A DNA stretch of 64,000 nt, taken from the NCBI RefSeq assembly GCF_015644585.1, contig NZ_JADOBI010000009.1, positions 1,498 to 65,497 of the forward strand. Reading direction: 5' to 3'. Position numbers and translations under genes: made by a program. The notes under the pieces were generated by a model that saw nothing but the letters and a program-made list of their open reading frames with translations, searched no databases and was not told the DNA's origin. Numbering within the stretch: the stretch's first letter is position 1; each line of letters opens with the position of its first letter. This document shows, in pieces, positions 10,514-20,308 of the stretch. The stretch comes from Rahnella laticis (GTDB lineage: Bacteria > Pseudomonadota > Gammaproteobacteria > Enterobacterales > Enterobacteriaceae).

Positions 10514-12809
10514 TCTTCACCGCCGGCTGGCGCAAATCTGGCTGCTGATTATTGTGTTTCTCGTCGCCGCGCTGGTCTGGTTGCTACCGCGCAGCCAGAT
10601 TAACAGCAGCGTGCTGGCGCTTTTGCCGCAGCAACAGACGGCCGGTCTTCCTCCGGCGATTTCTGACGGCTTTACGCAGCGGCTTGATCGCCAGTTAATG
10701 TGGCTGGTCAGCCCGCCGGAAGGCGCGGGAACAAAGCCCCTTGAAGACTGGCTGAAACAGCTGCGATCGCTTCCTGCACTGAGTCAGGTGGAAGGGCCGA
10801 TGGATGAGGCGCGTCAGCAGGAATGGGGCGCGTTCTTTTTCCGGCATCGTAATGCTTTGCTTGATGACGCCACCCGTCAGCGCCTGAACGCCAGTGCTGA
10901 ACAGCAAAGCCAGTGGATCATGGGGCAGGTTTATTCCGCCTTTGCCGGTGTCAGCGGAAAAGAGCTGGCTAACGATCCTTTATTGCTGGTGCGTGCCTCA
11001 CAAATGGCGCAGCAGCAAAGCAGCGGCGGCATGAGCCTCGATCAGGGCTGGCTGATGACGCGCGATCCTCAAGGGCGCAGCTGGTATTTACTTCACGGCG
11101 AGCTGAATGCGTCGTCCTATGACATCACCAGCGCGAAGCACACTGTCGCTGAGCTGAATGCGGCCAGACACGCTTTTGAAGCGCGCTGGCCGGGCGCGAA
11201 AGTGCTTGAGCGCGGCACGATTTTTTACAGCAATTACGCCAGCCAGCAGGCTGAACATGATTTATCTACCATTGGCGCGGCCTCGGTTATCGGCGTCTTT
11301 CTGCTGATTTTACTGATGTTCCGCTCCGTGCTGCCGTTGTTGCTCAGCCTGCTTTCAATCGGTATTGGTGCGCTGTCGGGCACGGTATTTACCCTGTGGG
11401 TCTTTGGTGAAATACACGTGATGACGCTGGTGCTGAGCGCCAGCATTGTCGGGATTTCAGCCGACTACACCCTCTACTTCCTCACTGAACGCCGCGTTCA
11501 TGGTGAAACCAGCACGCCGCTCGAAAGCCTGAAAAAGCTGTTCCCGGCGTTGTCTGCGGCGCTGCTGACAACGGTCGCGGCCTACCTGATGCTGCTGATT
11601 GCGCCGTTCCCCGGCCTGCAACAGCTGGCGGTTTTTGCCGCCGCCGGGCTGAGCGCCGCCTGTATCACCGTCATGTGCTGGTATCCCTATTTATCTGCGC
11701 ATTTGCCGGTCGGGCCGACGCCCGGACTGACGCTGATCTTGAAATGGTTGCTGGCATGGCGCAGCCGTAAACCGGTTCGTATCGGGCTGCCGGTTTTGAT
11801 TTTCATGCTGGCGGCGGGCGGAATTTATCAGCTTAAAATCAATGACGATATTGCCGATTTACAAACGCTGCCGGCAGATTTACAGCAGCAGGAACAACAG
11901 ATTGCCGCGCTGACCGGACAAACCAATGATCAGAAATGGCTGATCGTTTACGGCGATACGGCGGAGCAGACGCTTCAGCGTCTTGAGGCTTTGCGTCCAA
12001 AACTGGAGCAGGCGAAAACGGATGGCGTGATTGCCGGTTACCGGGCGCTCAGCCTGCCGTCGCAATTACAGCAACAAAAAGATCTCTCATTACTCCGCCA
12101 GCGTGCGCCGCAGATTATTGCGCAGTTGCAGCAGTCAGGGGTTTCAGTCGCCACGCCGGATCTCAGCCCGCAAACGGTTGATGTCCCGCTCTGGCTAAAC
12201 AGCGTGGTCAGTCAGGGCTGGCGCTTACTGTGGTTGTCTTTGCCGGACGGACGCAGCGCGACGTTAATCCCGGTCAGTGGCGTTCACGATACCGCTGCCG
12301 TGGCGGCGCTGGCGGCGTCTTCCCCGGGAACCGGCTGGATTGACCGCAAGTCTGAATTCAGTGAGCTATTTTCTCAGTACCGCGTTTACCTCACTTATCT
12401 GCTCGGACTGGCAGTGGCGGTCATTGCCGCGATTTATCTCTGGCGTTTCCGTCTGCCGCACGGGCTGATTTGTCTGGTGCCGACGCTGCTTTCGCTGGGA
12501 ATGGGCATCGCCGCGCTCGGTTACAGCGGTCATCATCTCAACCTGTTTTCATTGCTGGCGCTGATTCTGGTTCTGGGGATTGGCATCAACTACACCCTGT
12601 TTTTCACCAATCCGCGCGGGACGCCGACCACGTCGATGTTTGCCATTTTTATGGCTGTTGCGACCACGTTACTGACGTTTGGCATGCTGGTATTTAGCTC
12701 CACGCAGGCGATCAGCAGCTTTGGCATTGTGCTGAGTTCCGGCATATTGACGGCGTTTTTGCTCTCGCCGCTGACGTTGCCCGCTAAAAAAAGAGGACGT
12801 AAGAAATGA
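10503..12809 (+). CDS. apeM: MMPL/RND-type exporter (ApeM)
   Basis: A 768-residue inner-membrane protein with the two-fold repeat of the RND superfamily: one N-terminal helix, a periplasmic loop of about 220 residues, a block of membrane helices, a second loop, and a second helix block. Matching polar sites ISADYTLYF and GIGINYTLFF occur in the two halves. It is the likely exporter of the aryl polyene lipid, working with ApeL. The start is a TTG at 10503 overlapping apeL; no ATG lies nearby in frame. The Lys/Arg-rich C-terminus is cytoplasmic. Confidence 0.85.
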   Translation: MHPDLHRRLAQIWLLIIVFLVAALVWLLPRSQINSSVLALLPQQQTAGLPPAISDGFTQRLDRQLMWLVSPPEGAGTKPLEDWLKQLRSLPALSQVEGPMDEARQQEWGAFFFRHRNALLDDATRQRLNASAEQQSQWIMGQVYSAFAGVSGKELANDPLLLVRASQMAQQQSSGGMSLDQGWLMTRDPQGRSWYLLHGELNASSYDITSAKHTVAELNAARHAFEARWPGAKVLERGTIFYSNYASQQAEHDLSTIGAASVIGVFLLILLMFRSVLPLLLSLLSIGIGALSGTVFTLWVFGEIHVMTLVLSASIVGISADYTLYFLTERRVHGETSTPLESLKKLFPALSAALLTTVAAYLMLLIAPFPGLQQLAVFAAAGLSAACITVMCWYPYLSAHLPVGPTPGLTLILKWLLAWRSRKPVRIGLPVLIFMLAAGGIYQLKINDDIADLQTLPADLQQQEQQIAALTGQTNDQKWLIVYGDTAEQTLQRLEALRPKLEQAKTDGVIAGYRALSLPSQLQQQKDLSLLRQRAPQIIAQLQQSGVSVATPDLSPQTVDVPLWLNSVVSQGWRLLWLSLPDGRSATLIPVSGVHDTAAVAALAASSPGTGWIDRKSEFSELFSQYRVYLTYLLGLAVAVIAAIYLWRFRLPHGLICLVPTLLSLGMGIAALGYSGHHLNLFSLLALILVLGIGINYTLFFTNPRGTPTTSMFAIFMAVATTLLTFGMLVFSSTQAISSFGIVLSSGILTAFLLSPLTLPAKKRGRKK

Positions 12810-13381
12810 TCCGATTCACGCTGCCGGTTCTGGCACTGCTGATTTTGATGTCTGGCGGCTGCGCCTCGCGCCCTCCTGCCCAAACGCTGCCTCAGGCGTG
12901 GCTGAAACCGGGCGTGCAGGTGAAATTACCCGCGCCGGTGCTGGCAGTACCGGTCAGTCAGCAGCAATTGCTGACGGCAACGGTCAACGGAAAACAGCAG
13001 TCTTTGCTGGTGCTGCTCAACGCCGACGGCAACTCTTTACAGCTGGCCGGGCTCTCGCCGCTGGGGATCCGTCTCTTTAAAGTGGTCTACGATCAAACCG
13101 GCATCCATACTGAACAGGCAATAAAGATTGAGGGTTTGCCTCCAGCAAATCAGGTTCTGGCCGATATTATGTTCAGCTACTGGCCGGTGGAAAGCTGGCA
13201 GCCGCTGTTGCCGCCGGGCTGGACGCTGAAAGACCAGCCTTTGCGCCGCACGTTATCGGATAACAAAGGCAACGCGATCACCCGGATTGACTATCTGCCG
13301 GAAGGCAAAACGCGGCGACCTGTTTCCATTACCCAGCTGGCGTTCCATTACCAGATCACTATTCAGAATGTCGGTGAATAA
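12806..13381 (+). CDS. apeN: DUF3261-type lipoprotein (ApeN)
   Basis: A 191-residue lipoprotein: a hydrophobic signal ends in the lipobox LMSGGC, with Cys at about residue 19 as lipidation site. The residue after the Cys is Ala, so sorting to the outer membrane is likely. The mature part resembles the DUF3261 proteins that follow the exporter in aryl polyene clusters. Its biochemical role is unknown; a part in export or in placing the pigment is inferred from position. Overlaps apeM by ATGA. Confidence 0.75.
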   Translation: MIRFTLPVLALLILMSGGCASRPPAQTLPQAWLKPGVQVKLPAPVLAVPVSQQQLLTATVNGKQQSLLVLLNADGNSLQLAGLSPLGIRLFKVVYDQTGIHTEQAIKIEGLPPANQVLADIMFSYWPVESWQPLLPPGWTLKDQPLRRTLSDNKGNAITRIDYLPEGKTRRPVSITQLAFHYQITIQNVGE

Positions 13382-13382
13382 C

Positions 13383-14555
13383 ATGATTTACTTTTCGGCC
13401 GTGGGCATGGTTAACGCGCTGGGAAACAACAACATGCAGATTGCGGCCAGCCTGACGGCGGGTGTTTCGCCGGGCATGTCTGTGCAGGAAGGCTGGCTGA
13501 CGGAAAACCGCCCGGTCTGGCTGGGCGCTGTCACGGGCGATTTATCGCCGATCCCGGAATCGCTTTCCGCGCACCGCAGCCGCAATAACCAGCTGCTGCT
13601 GGCGGCGCTGGCGCAAATTGAAACGCCGGTCAGCGAGGTTATTACCCGTTATGGTCACGAACGCGTTGCGGTAATCATGGGCACCAGCACCTCCGGCATT
13701 GCTGAAGGGGAAGACGCAGTGCGCCATCTGCATCAGCAGGGGGCTTTCCCGCAAGGCTATGACTATCAGCAGCAGGAACTCGGCGATCCTTCGCAATTTA
13801 TGGCGGAACTGCTGGCGCTGACAGGGCCGGCATACACTTTATCGACGGCGTGTTCATCCAGCGCGAAAGCCATTATCAGCGGGATGCGCCTGATTGAGTC
13901 CGGTCTGGCTGATGCGGCAATTGTCGGTGGGGCAGACAGCTTGTGCCGGATGCCGGTCAACGGTTTCAACAGCCTGGAGTCGTTCTCCCGTGGCCGCTGT
14001 ACGCCCTTCGGACAGGATCGCGATGGCATTAATATTGGTGAAGCGGCGGCATTGATTTTGCTGACGCGTGAACCGGCGGATGTCGCGCTGCTGGGCACCG
14101 GTGAGTCTTCTGATGCCTGGCATATGTCCGCGCCGCATCCGGAAGGTGCGGGCGCGGAGCGGGCAATCCGTATGGCGTTGCAACAGGCCGGGCTTGAGCC
14201 TGAAAATGTCGGCTACATCAATGCGCACGGCACGGCGACGCCGCTCAACGATCAGGTGGAATCGGCGGTGATCCACCGCGTCTTCGGCAGCCAGATCCCG
14301 TGCAGCTCGACCAAACATCTTACCGGCCACACGCTGGGCGCGGCCGGTGCGACAGAGGCGGCACTGAGCTGGCTTATCCTGACGCAAAATCTCAATCTGC
14401 CGCCTCAGGATTTCAGTATTGCGCCGCGTGATACCAGCCTGCCCGATATCCGGCTGGTCGATGCGCCACAAGGGCTGGAACGTCCGGTCATCTTGTCCAA
14501 CTCATTTGCCTTTGGTGGCAACAACGCCTGCATTGTGATCGGGAGGCCGTCATGA
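13383..14555 (+). CDS. apeO: Beta-ketoacyl-ACP synthase (ApeO)
   Basis: A 390-residue ketosynthase of the FabF type. The Cys-His-His triad is intact: STACSSSAKA, NAHGTATPLND and KHLTGHTLGAAG. In characterised aryl polyene systems ApeO forms the elongating heterodimer with the chain-length factor ApeC. ATG 13383 is used; an in-frame upstream start at 13287 would overlap apeN by almost 100 bases and add an unrelated Arg-rich tail. It is the first gene of the second enzymatic block (O, P, Q, R), all joined by ATGA overlaps. Confidence 0.9.
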   Translation: MIYFSAVGMVNALGNNNMQIAASLTAGVSPGMSVQEGWLTENRPVWLGAVTGDLSPIPESLSAHRSRNNQLLLAALAQIETPVSEVITRYGHERVAVIMGTSTSGIAEGEDAVRHLHQQGAFPQGYDYQQQELGDPSQFMAELLALTGPAYTLSTACSSSAKAIISGMRLIESGLADAAIVGGADSLCRMPVNGFNSLESFSRGRCTPFGQDRDGINIGEAAALILLTREPADVALLGTGESSDAWHMSAPHPEGAGAERAIRMALQQAGLEPENVGYINAHGTATPLNDQVESAVIHRVFGSQIPCSSTKHLTGHTLGAAGATEAALSWLILTQNLNLPPQDFSIAPRDTSLPDIRLVDAPQGLERPVILSNSFAFGGNNACIVIGRPS

Positions 14556-15031
14556 GCACGCTGACCGCCGCCGGTTATTTACCGCACGACACGCCGATGG
14601 TGTTGCTGGAAAACGTCGTCAGCGTGACGGAAGAAACCGCCATCTGTAACGTTGTCGTCTCACCTGACGGCGTGCTGGCGCCTTTTCTGAATGCACGCGG
14701 CGCATTGCCCGCCTGGTACGCCCTTGAACTTATCGCACAGACTGTCGGCGTCTGGAGCGGCTGGCATGGTGCGCAATCTGGCCAGCCACCGCAGGTCGGC
14801 ATGTTGCTGGGCGGCCGTGCGATAAAATGCAGCGTGCCTGAATTTGTGGCAGGCAGTGAATTACTTATCAGCGTTTCAATGGTATTACGCGATGAAAAAC
14901 TCGCGAGCTTTGAAGGTGTTATCAGTATTAAACAGGAAAAAGACAACCTTCAGGTTGCTCAGGGAAGGCTGAACACGTATCAGCCAGCAAAGGACGAACT
15001 TATTACGCTCACACAGGGGAAAAAGGAATGA
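14552..15031 (+). CDS. apeP: Hotdog-fold 3-hydroxyacyl-ACP dehydratase (ApeP)
   Basis: A 159-residue hotdog protein of the kind named ApeP, with PHDTPMVLLENV near the N-terminus and WYALELIAQTVGVW in the central helix, whose Glu corresponds to the catalytic acid of FabA/FabZ. It is the second dehydratase-like gene of the cluster and may complement ApeI, which lacks that acidic residue. It overlaps apeO and apeQ by 4 bases each. Confidence 0.83.
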   Translation: MSTLTAAGYLPHDTPMVLLENVVSVTEETAICNVVVSPDGVLAPFLNARGALPAWYALELIAQTVGVWSGWHGAQSGQPPQVGMLLGGRAIKCSVPEFVAGSELLISVSMVLRDEKLASFEGVISIKQEKDNLQVAQGRLNTYQPAKDELITLTQGKKE

Positions 15032-15759
15032 CGCGTTCGGTATTAGTGACCGGAGCCAGCAAAGGTATCGGTCAGGCGATTGCCTGCCAGCTGGCAGCAG
15101 ATGGTTTTGAGATTGTGGTTCATTACCACAGCGATAAAAGCGGAGCAGAACACACGCTGCAACAGGTGCAGGCATCTGGCGGCAGCGGCCGCCTGATCCA
15201 GTTCGATATCAGCAACCGCCCACAGTGCCGCGAAGTGATTGAGGCCGATATTGAAGTGCATGGTGCTTACTACGGCGTCGTCAATAATGCAGGAATTACC
15301 CGCGACGCCGCGTTTCCGGCGCTGACGGATGAAGACTGGGACGGCGTGATCCACACCAATCTCGACAGCTTCTACAACGTATTGCAGCCCTGCATCATGC
15401 CGATGATTGGTCTGCGCGCAGGCGGACGCATTATCGCGTTGTCTTCAGTTTCCGGCTTGACGGGCAACCGCGGGCAGGTGAATTACAGCGCGGCCAAAGC
15501 CGGAATTATTGGCGCATGCAAAGCGCTGTCCCTGGAGCTGGCGAAACGCAAAATTACCGTCAACTGCATCGCGCCGGGGCTGATTGATACCGGCATGCTT
15601 GATATGGAAAAACCGGCGCTCGACGCTGCGATGAGCATGATCCCGCTGAAGCGCATGGGCAGCGCGGAAGAAGTGGCCGGGCTGGCGAGCTATCTGATGT
15701 CCGACATCGCGGGGTATGTCACCCGTCAGGTGATCTCCATTAACGGAGGCATGGTATGA
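15028..15759 (+). CDS. apeQ: 3-oxoacyl-ACP reductase, FabG-like (ApeQ)
   Basis: A 243-residue short-chain dehydrogenase. VTGASKGIGQAIA is the NADPH-binding loop, NNAGITRD the structural motif, SSVSG the catalytic Ser and YSAAKAG the Tyr-Lys pair. It reduces each new beta-keto group on the growing polyene. It lies between the second dehydratase and the second ketosynthase with ATGA overlaps on both sides. Confidence 0.92.
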   Translation: MTRSVLVTGASKGIGQAIACQLAADGFEIVVHYHSDKSGAEHTLQQVQASGGSGRLIQFDISNRPQCREVIEADIEVHGAYYGVVNNAGITRDAAFPALTDEDWDGVIHTNLDSFYNVLQPCIMPMIGLRAGGRIIALSSVSGLTGNRGQVNYSAAKAGIIGACKALSLELAKRKITVNCIAPGLIDTGMLDMEKPALDAAMSMIPLKRMGSAEEVAGLASYLMSDIAGYVTRQVISINGGMV

Positions 15760-16985
15760 CTCAGCGTGTTGTTATTACGGGTATTAAAGGCATCACGGCG
15801 TTTGGCAACCACTGGGATGACGTGAGTGCGCGTCTGCAACAGGGTAAAAATGCCGTCCGCCACATGGATGAATGGCTGATTTATCAGGGGCTGAATACGC
15901 ATCTCGGCGCGCCCGTTGATGATTTCGAACTGCCTGCGCATTACACCCGAAAACGCATCCGTTCAATGGGGCGCGTTTCCCTGCTTTCGACCCGCGCGAC
16001 CGAACTGGCGCTGGAACAGGCCGGTTTGCTGGATGATCCGATCCTGACCAACGGCGAAACGGGCATTGCTTTCGGTTCCTCCACCGGCAGCACCGGGCCG
16101 GTCAGCGAATTCGCCACCATGCTGACGGAAAAACACACCAACAACATTACCGGCACGACGTATGTGCAGATGATGCCACATACGACAGCGGTGAACGCCG
16201 GACTGTTTTTTGGCCTGAAGGGGCGGGTGATCCCGACGTCCAGCGCCTGTACGTCCGGCAGTCAGGCCATCGGCTATGCGTACGAAGCCATCAAACACGG
16301 CTATCAGACCGTCATGGTGGCTGGCGGTGCAGAAGAACTTTGCCCGTCGGAAGCGGCAGTATTCGACACGCTGTTTGCCACCAGCCAGCAAAACGATCAC
16401 CCGGAATTATCGCCGCGCCCGTTTGATTCGCAGCGCGACGGTCTGGTGATTGGCGAAGGTGCGGGGGCGTTAATTCTCGAATCGCTCGAACATGCGCAGG
16501 CGCGTGGCGCGAAGATCTACGCGGAGATCACCGGTTTCGCAACCAACTGCGACGCGGCGCATATCACCCAGCCGCAGCAATCCACCATGCAGATTTGCAT
16601 TGAAAAAGCGCTGAAAAATGCCGGGATCCCGGCGGCTGAAATCGGGTATATCAGCGCGCACGGCACGGCAACTGACCGTGGTGATATCGCTGAAAGCCAT
16701 GCAACGGCTGCCGTATTTGGCAATCAGACGCCGATTTCGTCTCTGAAAAGTTATTTCGGTCATACGCTGGGTGCCTGCGGCGCGCTTGAGGCTTGGATGT
16801 CGCTGGAAATGATGCGTGAAGACCGCTTTGTGCCGACCATTAACCTGACTCAGCCCGATCCGCTTTGCGGCGATCTGGACTACATCATGGGGGAATCGCG
16901 TCATATTCAGACCGAATTTATCCAGTCGAACAACTTTGCGTTTGGCGGCATTAACACGTCGCTGGTTTTCCGCCGCTGGCCGTAA
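15756..16985 (+). CDS. apeR: Beta-ketoacyl-ACP synthase (ApeR)
   Basis: A 409-residue second ketosynthase with an intact triad: Cys in SSACTSGSQAIG, His in SAHGTATDRGD and His in SYFGHTLGACG. In the family ApeR is held to act in the first condensation of the aryl starter or as an alternative condensing enzyme. It shares only moderate similarity with ApeO. The stop at 16985 abuts the ATG of the next gene. Confidence 0.9.
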   Translation: MTQRVVITGIKGITAFGNHWDDVSARLQQGKNAVRHMDEWLIYQGLNTHLGAPVDDFELPAHYTRKRIRSMGRVSLLSTRATELALEQAGLLDDPILTNGETGIAFGSSTGSTGPVSEFATMLTEKHTNNITGTTYVQMMPHTTAVNAGLFFGLKGRVIPTSSACTSGSQAIGYAYEAIKHGYQTVMVAGGAEELCPSEAAVFDTLFATSQQNDHPELSPRPFDSQRDGLVIGEGAGALILESLEHAQARGAKIYAEITGFATNCDAAHITQPQQSTMQICIEKALKNAGIPAAEIGYISAHGTATDRGDIAESHATAAVFGNQTPISSLKSYFGHTLGACGALEAWMSLEMMREDRFVPTINLTQPDPLCGDLDYIMGESRHIQTEFIQSNNFAFGGINTSLVFRRWP

Positions 16986-17687
16986 ATGACAAATTCTGCG
17001 CGCATTATCACCGCGTCGCTGGACGACACTTTTCCGCTGTCACGCCTGCCCGCAGAACTGCTGGCAGAAAGTGAAAACCTGCATCCTTCCCGCCGCCAGC
17101 AATGGCGAGCGGGCAGGGCGCTGCTGGCCGAAACGTTGTTTGCTTTCAGCGGACAGGAAATGCTGCCAGAAATGCAAATTTCCGCGCGGGGCAAACCGTC
17201 TTTTACCGATCCTTCATTGCCCCATTTCTCCCTCAGTCACAGCGTTAACAGCCTGCAACTGGTGCTGTGCGCCGCGGGCGAAACGGGCGGTGACGTCGAA
17301 CAGATTCGGCCACGGGCTCGCTATCTGGACGTGGCGAGGCAGGCATTCAGCGAGACTGAATTTTGCTGGCTGACGGAACAGGAAAACCCGCTAAATGCGT
17401 TCTGGCAATTATGGTGTCTGCGTGAAGCCTGGCTGAAACAGCAGGCAGGAAGCGTGTGGCAGATGGAACGGATCCGGCTGGATCCCGCTGCCGGTCAATT
17501 TTCCCCCGAATCCGCAACGGACAGCAAACTGTGGTGGGCCGCCGGAGAAACCGTTATGTCGGCAATGGCATTGCCTGCCTGCGTGACGACATGCGAAGAG
17601 TATATTTTCGATGCCCGCAACGGGTCGGTTATCCCGCCGCTTATTCCGCGAAAACCCCGCCGCTGGTCTTGTTATTCGCAGACCTGA
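16986..17687 (+). CDS. Sfp-type 4'-phosphopantetheinyl transferase
   Basis: 233 residues with the three blocks of the Sfp/EntD family: FSLSHSVNS with its phosphate-contacting His, GGDVEQI carrying the magnesium-binding Asp-Glu, and FWQLWCLREAWLKQ corresponding to the WxxKEA helix. It should convert ApeE and ApeF to holo-proteins. It starts directly after the apeR stop, so it is the last gene of the operon. No clear terminator follows before dkgB. I do not know a settled ape letter for it. Confidence 0.85.
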   Translation: MTNSARIITASLDDTFPLSRLPAELLAESENLHPSRRQQWRAGRALLAETLFAFSGQEMLPEMQISARGKPSFTDPSLPHFSLSHSVNSLQLVLCAAGETGGDVEQIRPRARYLDVARQAFSETEFCWLTEQENPLNAFWQLWCLREAWLKQQAGSVWQMERIRLDPAAGQFSPESATDSKLWWAAGETVMSAMALPACVTTCEEYIFDARNGSVIPPLIPRKPRRWSCYSQT

Positions 17688-17798
17688 TTATTGTTGTGAA
17701 AGCAAAAGTCTTGTAGCAAACCTGTCGTTTTTATCCATGAAAAGCCGGTTCATACTCTCCCGCATTGCTGACCTTTTAAAAAACAAAGAGAGAATATG

Positions 17799-18602
17799 AT
17801 GAGCATTCCTGCATTCGGTTTGGGTACGTTCCGTCTGAAAGATGACGTGGTAAAAGCATCGGTGAAAACCGCAGTGGAACTGGGCTATCGCGCCATTGAT
17901 ACGGCGCAAATTTATGATAATGAAGCGGCGGTTGGCGACGCGCTGGCGGAAAGCGGCGTTGCGCGTGAAGCGTTGTATATCACAACAAAAATCTGGATTG
18001 AAAACCTGGCGGCCGACAAGCTGATCGACAGCCTGAAAGAAAGCCTGCGTAAGTTGAAAACTGATTATGTCGATCTGACGCTGATCCACTGGCCATCGCC
18101 GGATCAGGCCGTTAGCGTGGCAGAAACCATGAATGCGCTGGTGGAAGCGAAGAAAATGGGTCTGACCCGTGAAATCGGGATTTCCAACTTCACCGTTGCC
18201 CTGATGCAGGAAGCGATTGACGCCGTCGGCGCTGATCAGATTGCGACCAACCAGATCGAACTTTCTCCGTTCCTGCAAAACCAGACCGTCGTCGATTTTG
18301 CCCGTGAAAACGACATCGCCGTGACTTCCTACATGACGCTGGCTTACGGCGAAGCGTTGAAAGACGCGACGATTATCGCGATCGCCGGACGTCACAACGC
18401 CACGCCAGCGCAGATTGTTCTGGCCTGGGCGCTGCAACTGGGTTACGCGGTGATCCCGTCATCGACGAAACGTGAAAACCTGGCGAGCAACCTGCTGGCG
18501 CAGAAACTGGTATTGTCCGATGCCGACATGCAGGAGATTGCTGCGCTTGAGAAAAATGGACGATTAGTAAGCCCTGAGGGCCTGGCGCCAGCATGGGATT
18601 GA
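17799..18602 (+). CDS. dkgB: 2,5-diketo-D-gluconate reductase B / aldo-keto reductase
   Basis: A 267-residue aldo-keto reductase. The catalytic tetrad is visible as [14 protein letters not shown] (Asp, Tyr), Lys in ITTKIW and His in LIHWPSP; the nucleotide-binding C-terminus holds IPSSTKREN. It reads as a close match to E. coli DkgB, which also reduces methylglyoxal. Two adjacent ATGs occur (17796 and 17799); the second gives the family N-terminus MSIPAFGLG and better spacing to GAGAG. In E. coli dkgB directly follows the rRNA operon; here the aryl polyene cluster separates them. Confidence 0.93.
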   Translation: MSIPAFGLGTFRLKDDVVKASVKTAVELGYRAIDTAQIYDNEAAVGDALAESGVAREALYITTKIWIENLAADKLIDSLKESLRKLKTDYVDLTLIHWPSPDQAVSVAETMNALVEAKKMGLTREIGISNFTVALMQEAIDAVGADQIATNQIELSPFLQNQTVVDFARENDIAVTSYMTLAYGEALKDATIIAIAGRHNATPAQIVLAWALQLGYAVIPSSTKRENLASNLLAQKLVLSDADMQEIAALEKNGRLVSPEGLAPAWD

Positions 18603-18626
18603 GTACCTTCCGGTGAATAAGCGGTG

Positions 18627-19303
18627 CTGGACCGGGATGATTTCGGTTTCTCACTTGCAGTTTGGGCTGGACCGAGATGATTTCGGTTTCTCAAGTTCAG
18701 AGATCACTTAGCTCGTAGCGCCGAAACCGACCAGAGGAGGGAAGTGCTTTCCCTCCTCTGGACTCCTCCCCGCTTTTTCAACCCGCGCTATCGCTCGCTG
18801 GCTATGTTTCAGCAACTCGCGCTATTGCCGCGAAAGCTTGCCGCTCTGCGGTTCCTTCGTTTCGGTCTTCGAGCCCATGGTCTCGAAACACTCACTCAGC
18901 AAACTTTCTGAAAGCGGCCAGAGGCTTTTTAAATTCAAAACCCATCCTGCATTAATCTTCCGAATTACATAGCCATTGGCCGGTTTCAAGAATCGCGCCG
19001 TATGGAGAGGTGAAAAACCGCGAATCTTTTCGCGCGGTTTGTAACCCGACCGGAGGGAACCGCGCAGCGGCGGGATTTTGCGGCAATAGCATGAGTCCCT
19101 GAAACGTAGCCAGCCAGCGGCAGCGCGAAGTGAAAGAGCCGGAGATTTTTAAGAGGCGCGGCGATAGGCGCCTCTTAAAGCCAGTTTGGGTGGCAACCCA
19201 AGGTCTTGATTTTGACCTGAGGCCAGTTTGGGCGGCGAGCCCAAGGTCCTGACCTGAATGAAGCGATCACTGCAAGTGAGAAACCGAAACTCTCCCGATC
19301 CAG
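18627..19303 (+). repeat. Composite inverted-repeat element, copy 1 (between dkgB and yafC)
   Basis: A 677-base gene-free element bounded by imperfect 26-base terminal inverted repeats (18627-18652 against 19278-19303, core TTTCGGTTTCTC). The left end is partly duplicated 40 bases inward. Two arms face each other, and each carries a GGAACCGCGCAGCGG-like block and one long hairpin: 13-bp stem CCAGAGGAGGGAA at 18731-18761 and 12-bp stem TTTAAGAGGCGC at 19148-19179. The right arm adds two small hairpins, TTGGGT/ACCCAA at 19186-19201 and TTGGGC/GCCCAA at 19228-19244. Related elements lie at 34576-34793 and 54819-55411. No transposase is present. Confidence 0.8.
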
Positions 19304-19304
19304 A

Positions 19305-20201
19305 TTAACTCTGGGCTTGCCCTAATTTTTCGCTCAGAAAATCAATAAAACACCGAATCCTTGTACTCACCGTCTGGTCACTGTAATAAACCGCATGCAA
19401 CGGCATCGCAATCCGCATGACATCCGGTACCAGCAACTTCACCAGATCTCCGCGTTGTACATCCTCGTCAGTCATGAAATCGGACAAACAGGCGATACCG
19501 TTTCCCTGCAAACACAGCCTGCGCAGGGTTTCGCCGCTGCCTGAACTGATAAACGGTGTGACCGTCAGTTGCTGGCCGTCAGCACACAGCAGCGGCCATT
19601 TGTTCAGTGCGACCACTTCGTTAAAGCCCAGACAACGGTGTTTCAGCAGTTCATCGGCGGTTTTGGGTGTGCCCCATTTTTTCAGATATTCCGGCGATGC
19701 CAGTACGTTCCGGTGGCTCATCATCAGTTTTCGCGCCCGCAGGCTGGAATCTTCAAGCTCGCCGACGCGGATGGCGACATCCACTTTGTGGTCGATCAGG
19801 TTGATGTTACTCTCGGACGAAAACAGCGCCAGCGACATCTTCGGGAAGCGCCCGGTAAATTCTGCCACCAGCGGGGAAATGACGTGCAGGATCACCGGCG
19901 TTGCAGCGTCGACGCGCAACAGACCTTGCGGATCGTCACGATTCTCCAGCAAATCATCTTCGGCAGCTGCCATCTCATGCAGGATTTTCTGTACGCGGAC
20001 AAAATAACGCTCGCCTTCGTGCGTCAGGCTGATCTGGCGCGTGGTGCGGTTGAGCAGGGTGATCCCCAGTTTTTGCTCCAGACGTTTCAGCGTCCGGCTG
20101 ACCACCGAGTTATCCTGCCCCAGCTGTTCCGCCGCGCGGCTGAAACTGCCGCTTTCCACCACGGTGACGAAGGTAATCAACTCTTCTGAACTGGCTCGCA
20201 T
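19305..20201 (-). CDS. yafC: LysR-family transcriptional regulator YafC
   Basis: A 298-residue LysR regulator. The helix-turn-helix is residues about 5-60 ([24 protein letters not shown]), followed by a substrate-binding domain. The sequence and the position after dkgB match E. coli yafC. It is transcribed away from the MFS exporter gene with 107 bases between, the usual arrangement for a LysR regulator of its neighbour, so control of the exporter is plausible. Ligand unknown. Confidence 0.88.
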   Translation of the reverse strand: MRASSEELITFVTVVESGSFSRAAEQLGQDNSVVSRTLKRLEQKLGITLLNRTTRQISLTHEGERYFVRVQKILHEMAAAEDDLLENRDDPQGLLRVDAATPVILHVISPLVAEFTGRFPKMSLALFSSESNINLIDHKVDVAIRVGELEDSSLRARKLMMSHRNVLASPEYLKKWGTPKTADELLKHRCLGFNEVVALNKWPLLCADGQQLTVTPFISSGSGETLRRLCLQGNGIACLSDFMTDEDVQRGDLVKLLVPDVMRIAMPLHAVYYSDQTVSTRIRCFIDFLSEKLGQAQS

Positions 20202-20308
20202 TGTTGTTACTCCAGCATAAATGATTTGATACTTTGGTTATTTCTGTCATTTAAGCACAAGCCGATAATAGCCGCCATCAAATCGAAATTCATTGTGGAG
20301 TAAAGGTT

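Noticed and set aside
18443-18694. Minus-strand open frames over the end of dkgB and the repeat edge
   Set aside because: They are antisense to dkgB and extend into the duplicated terminal repeat; similarity between them is due to that repeat.
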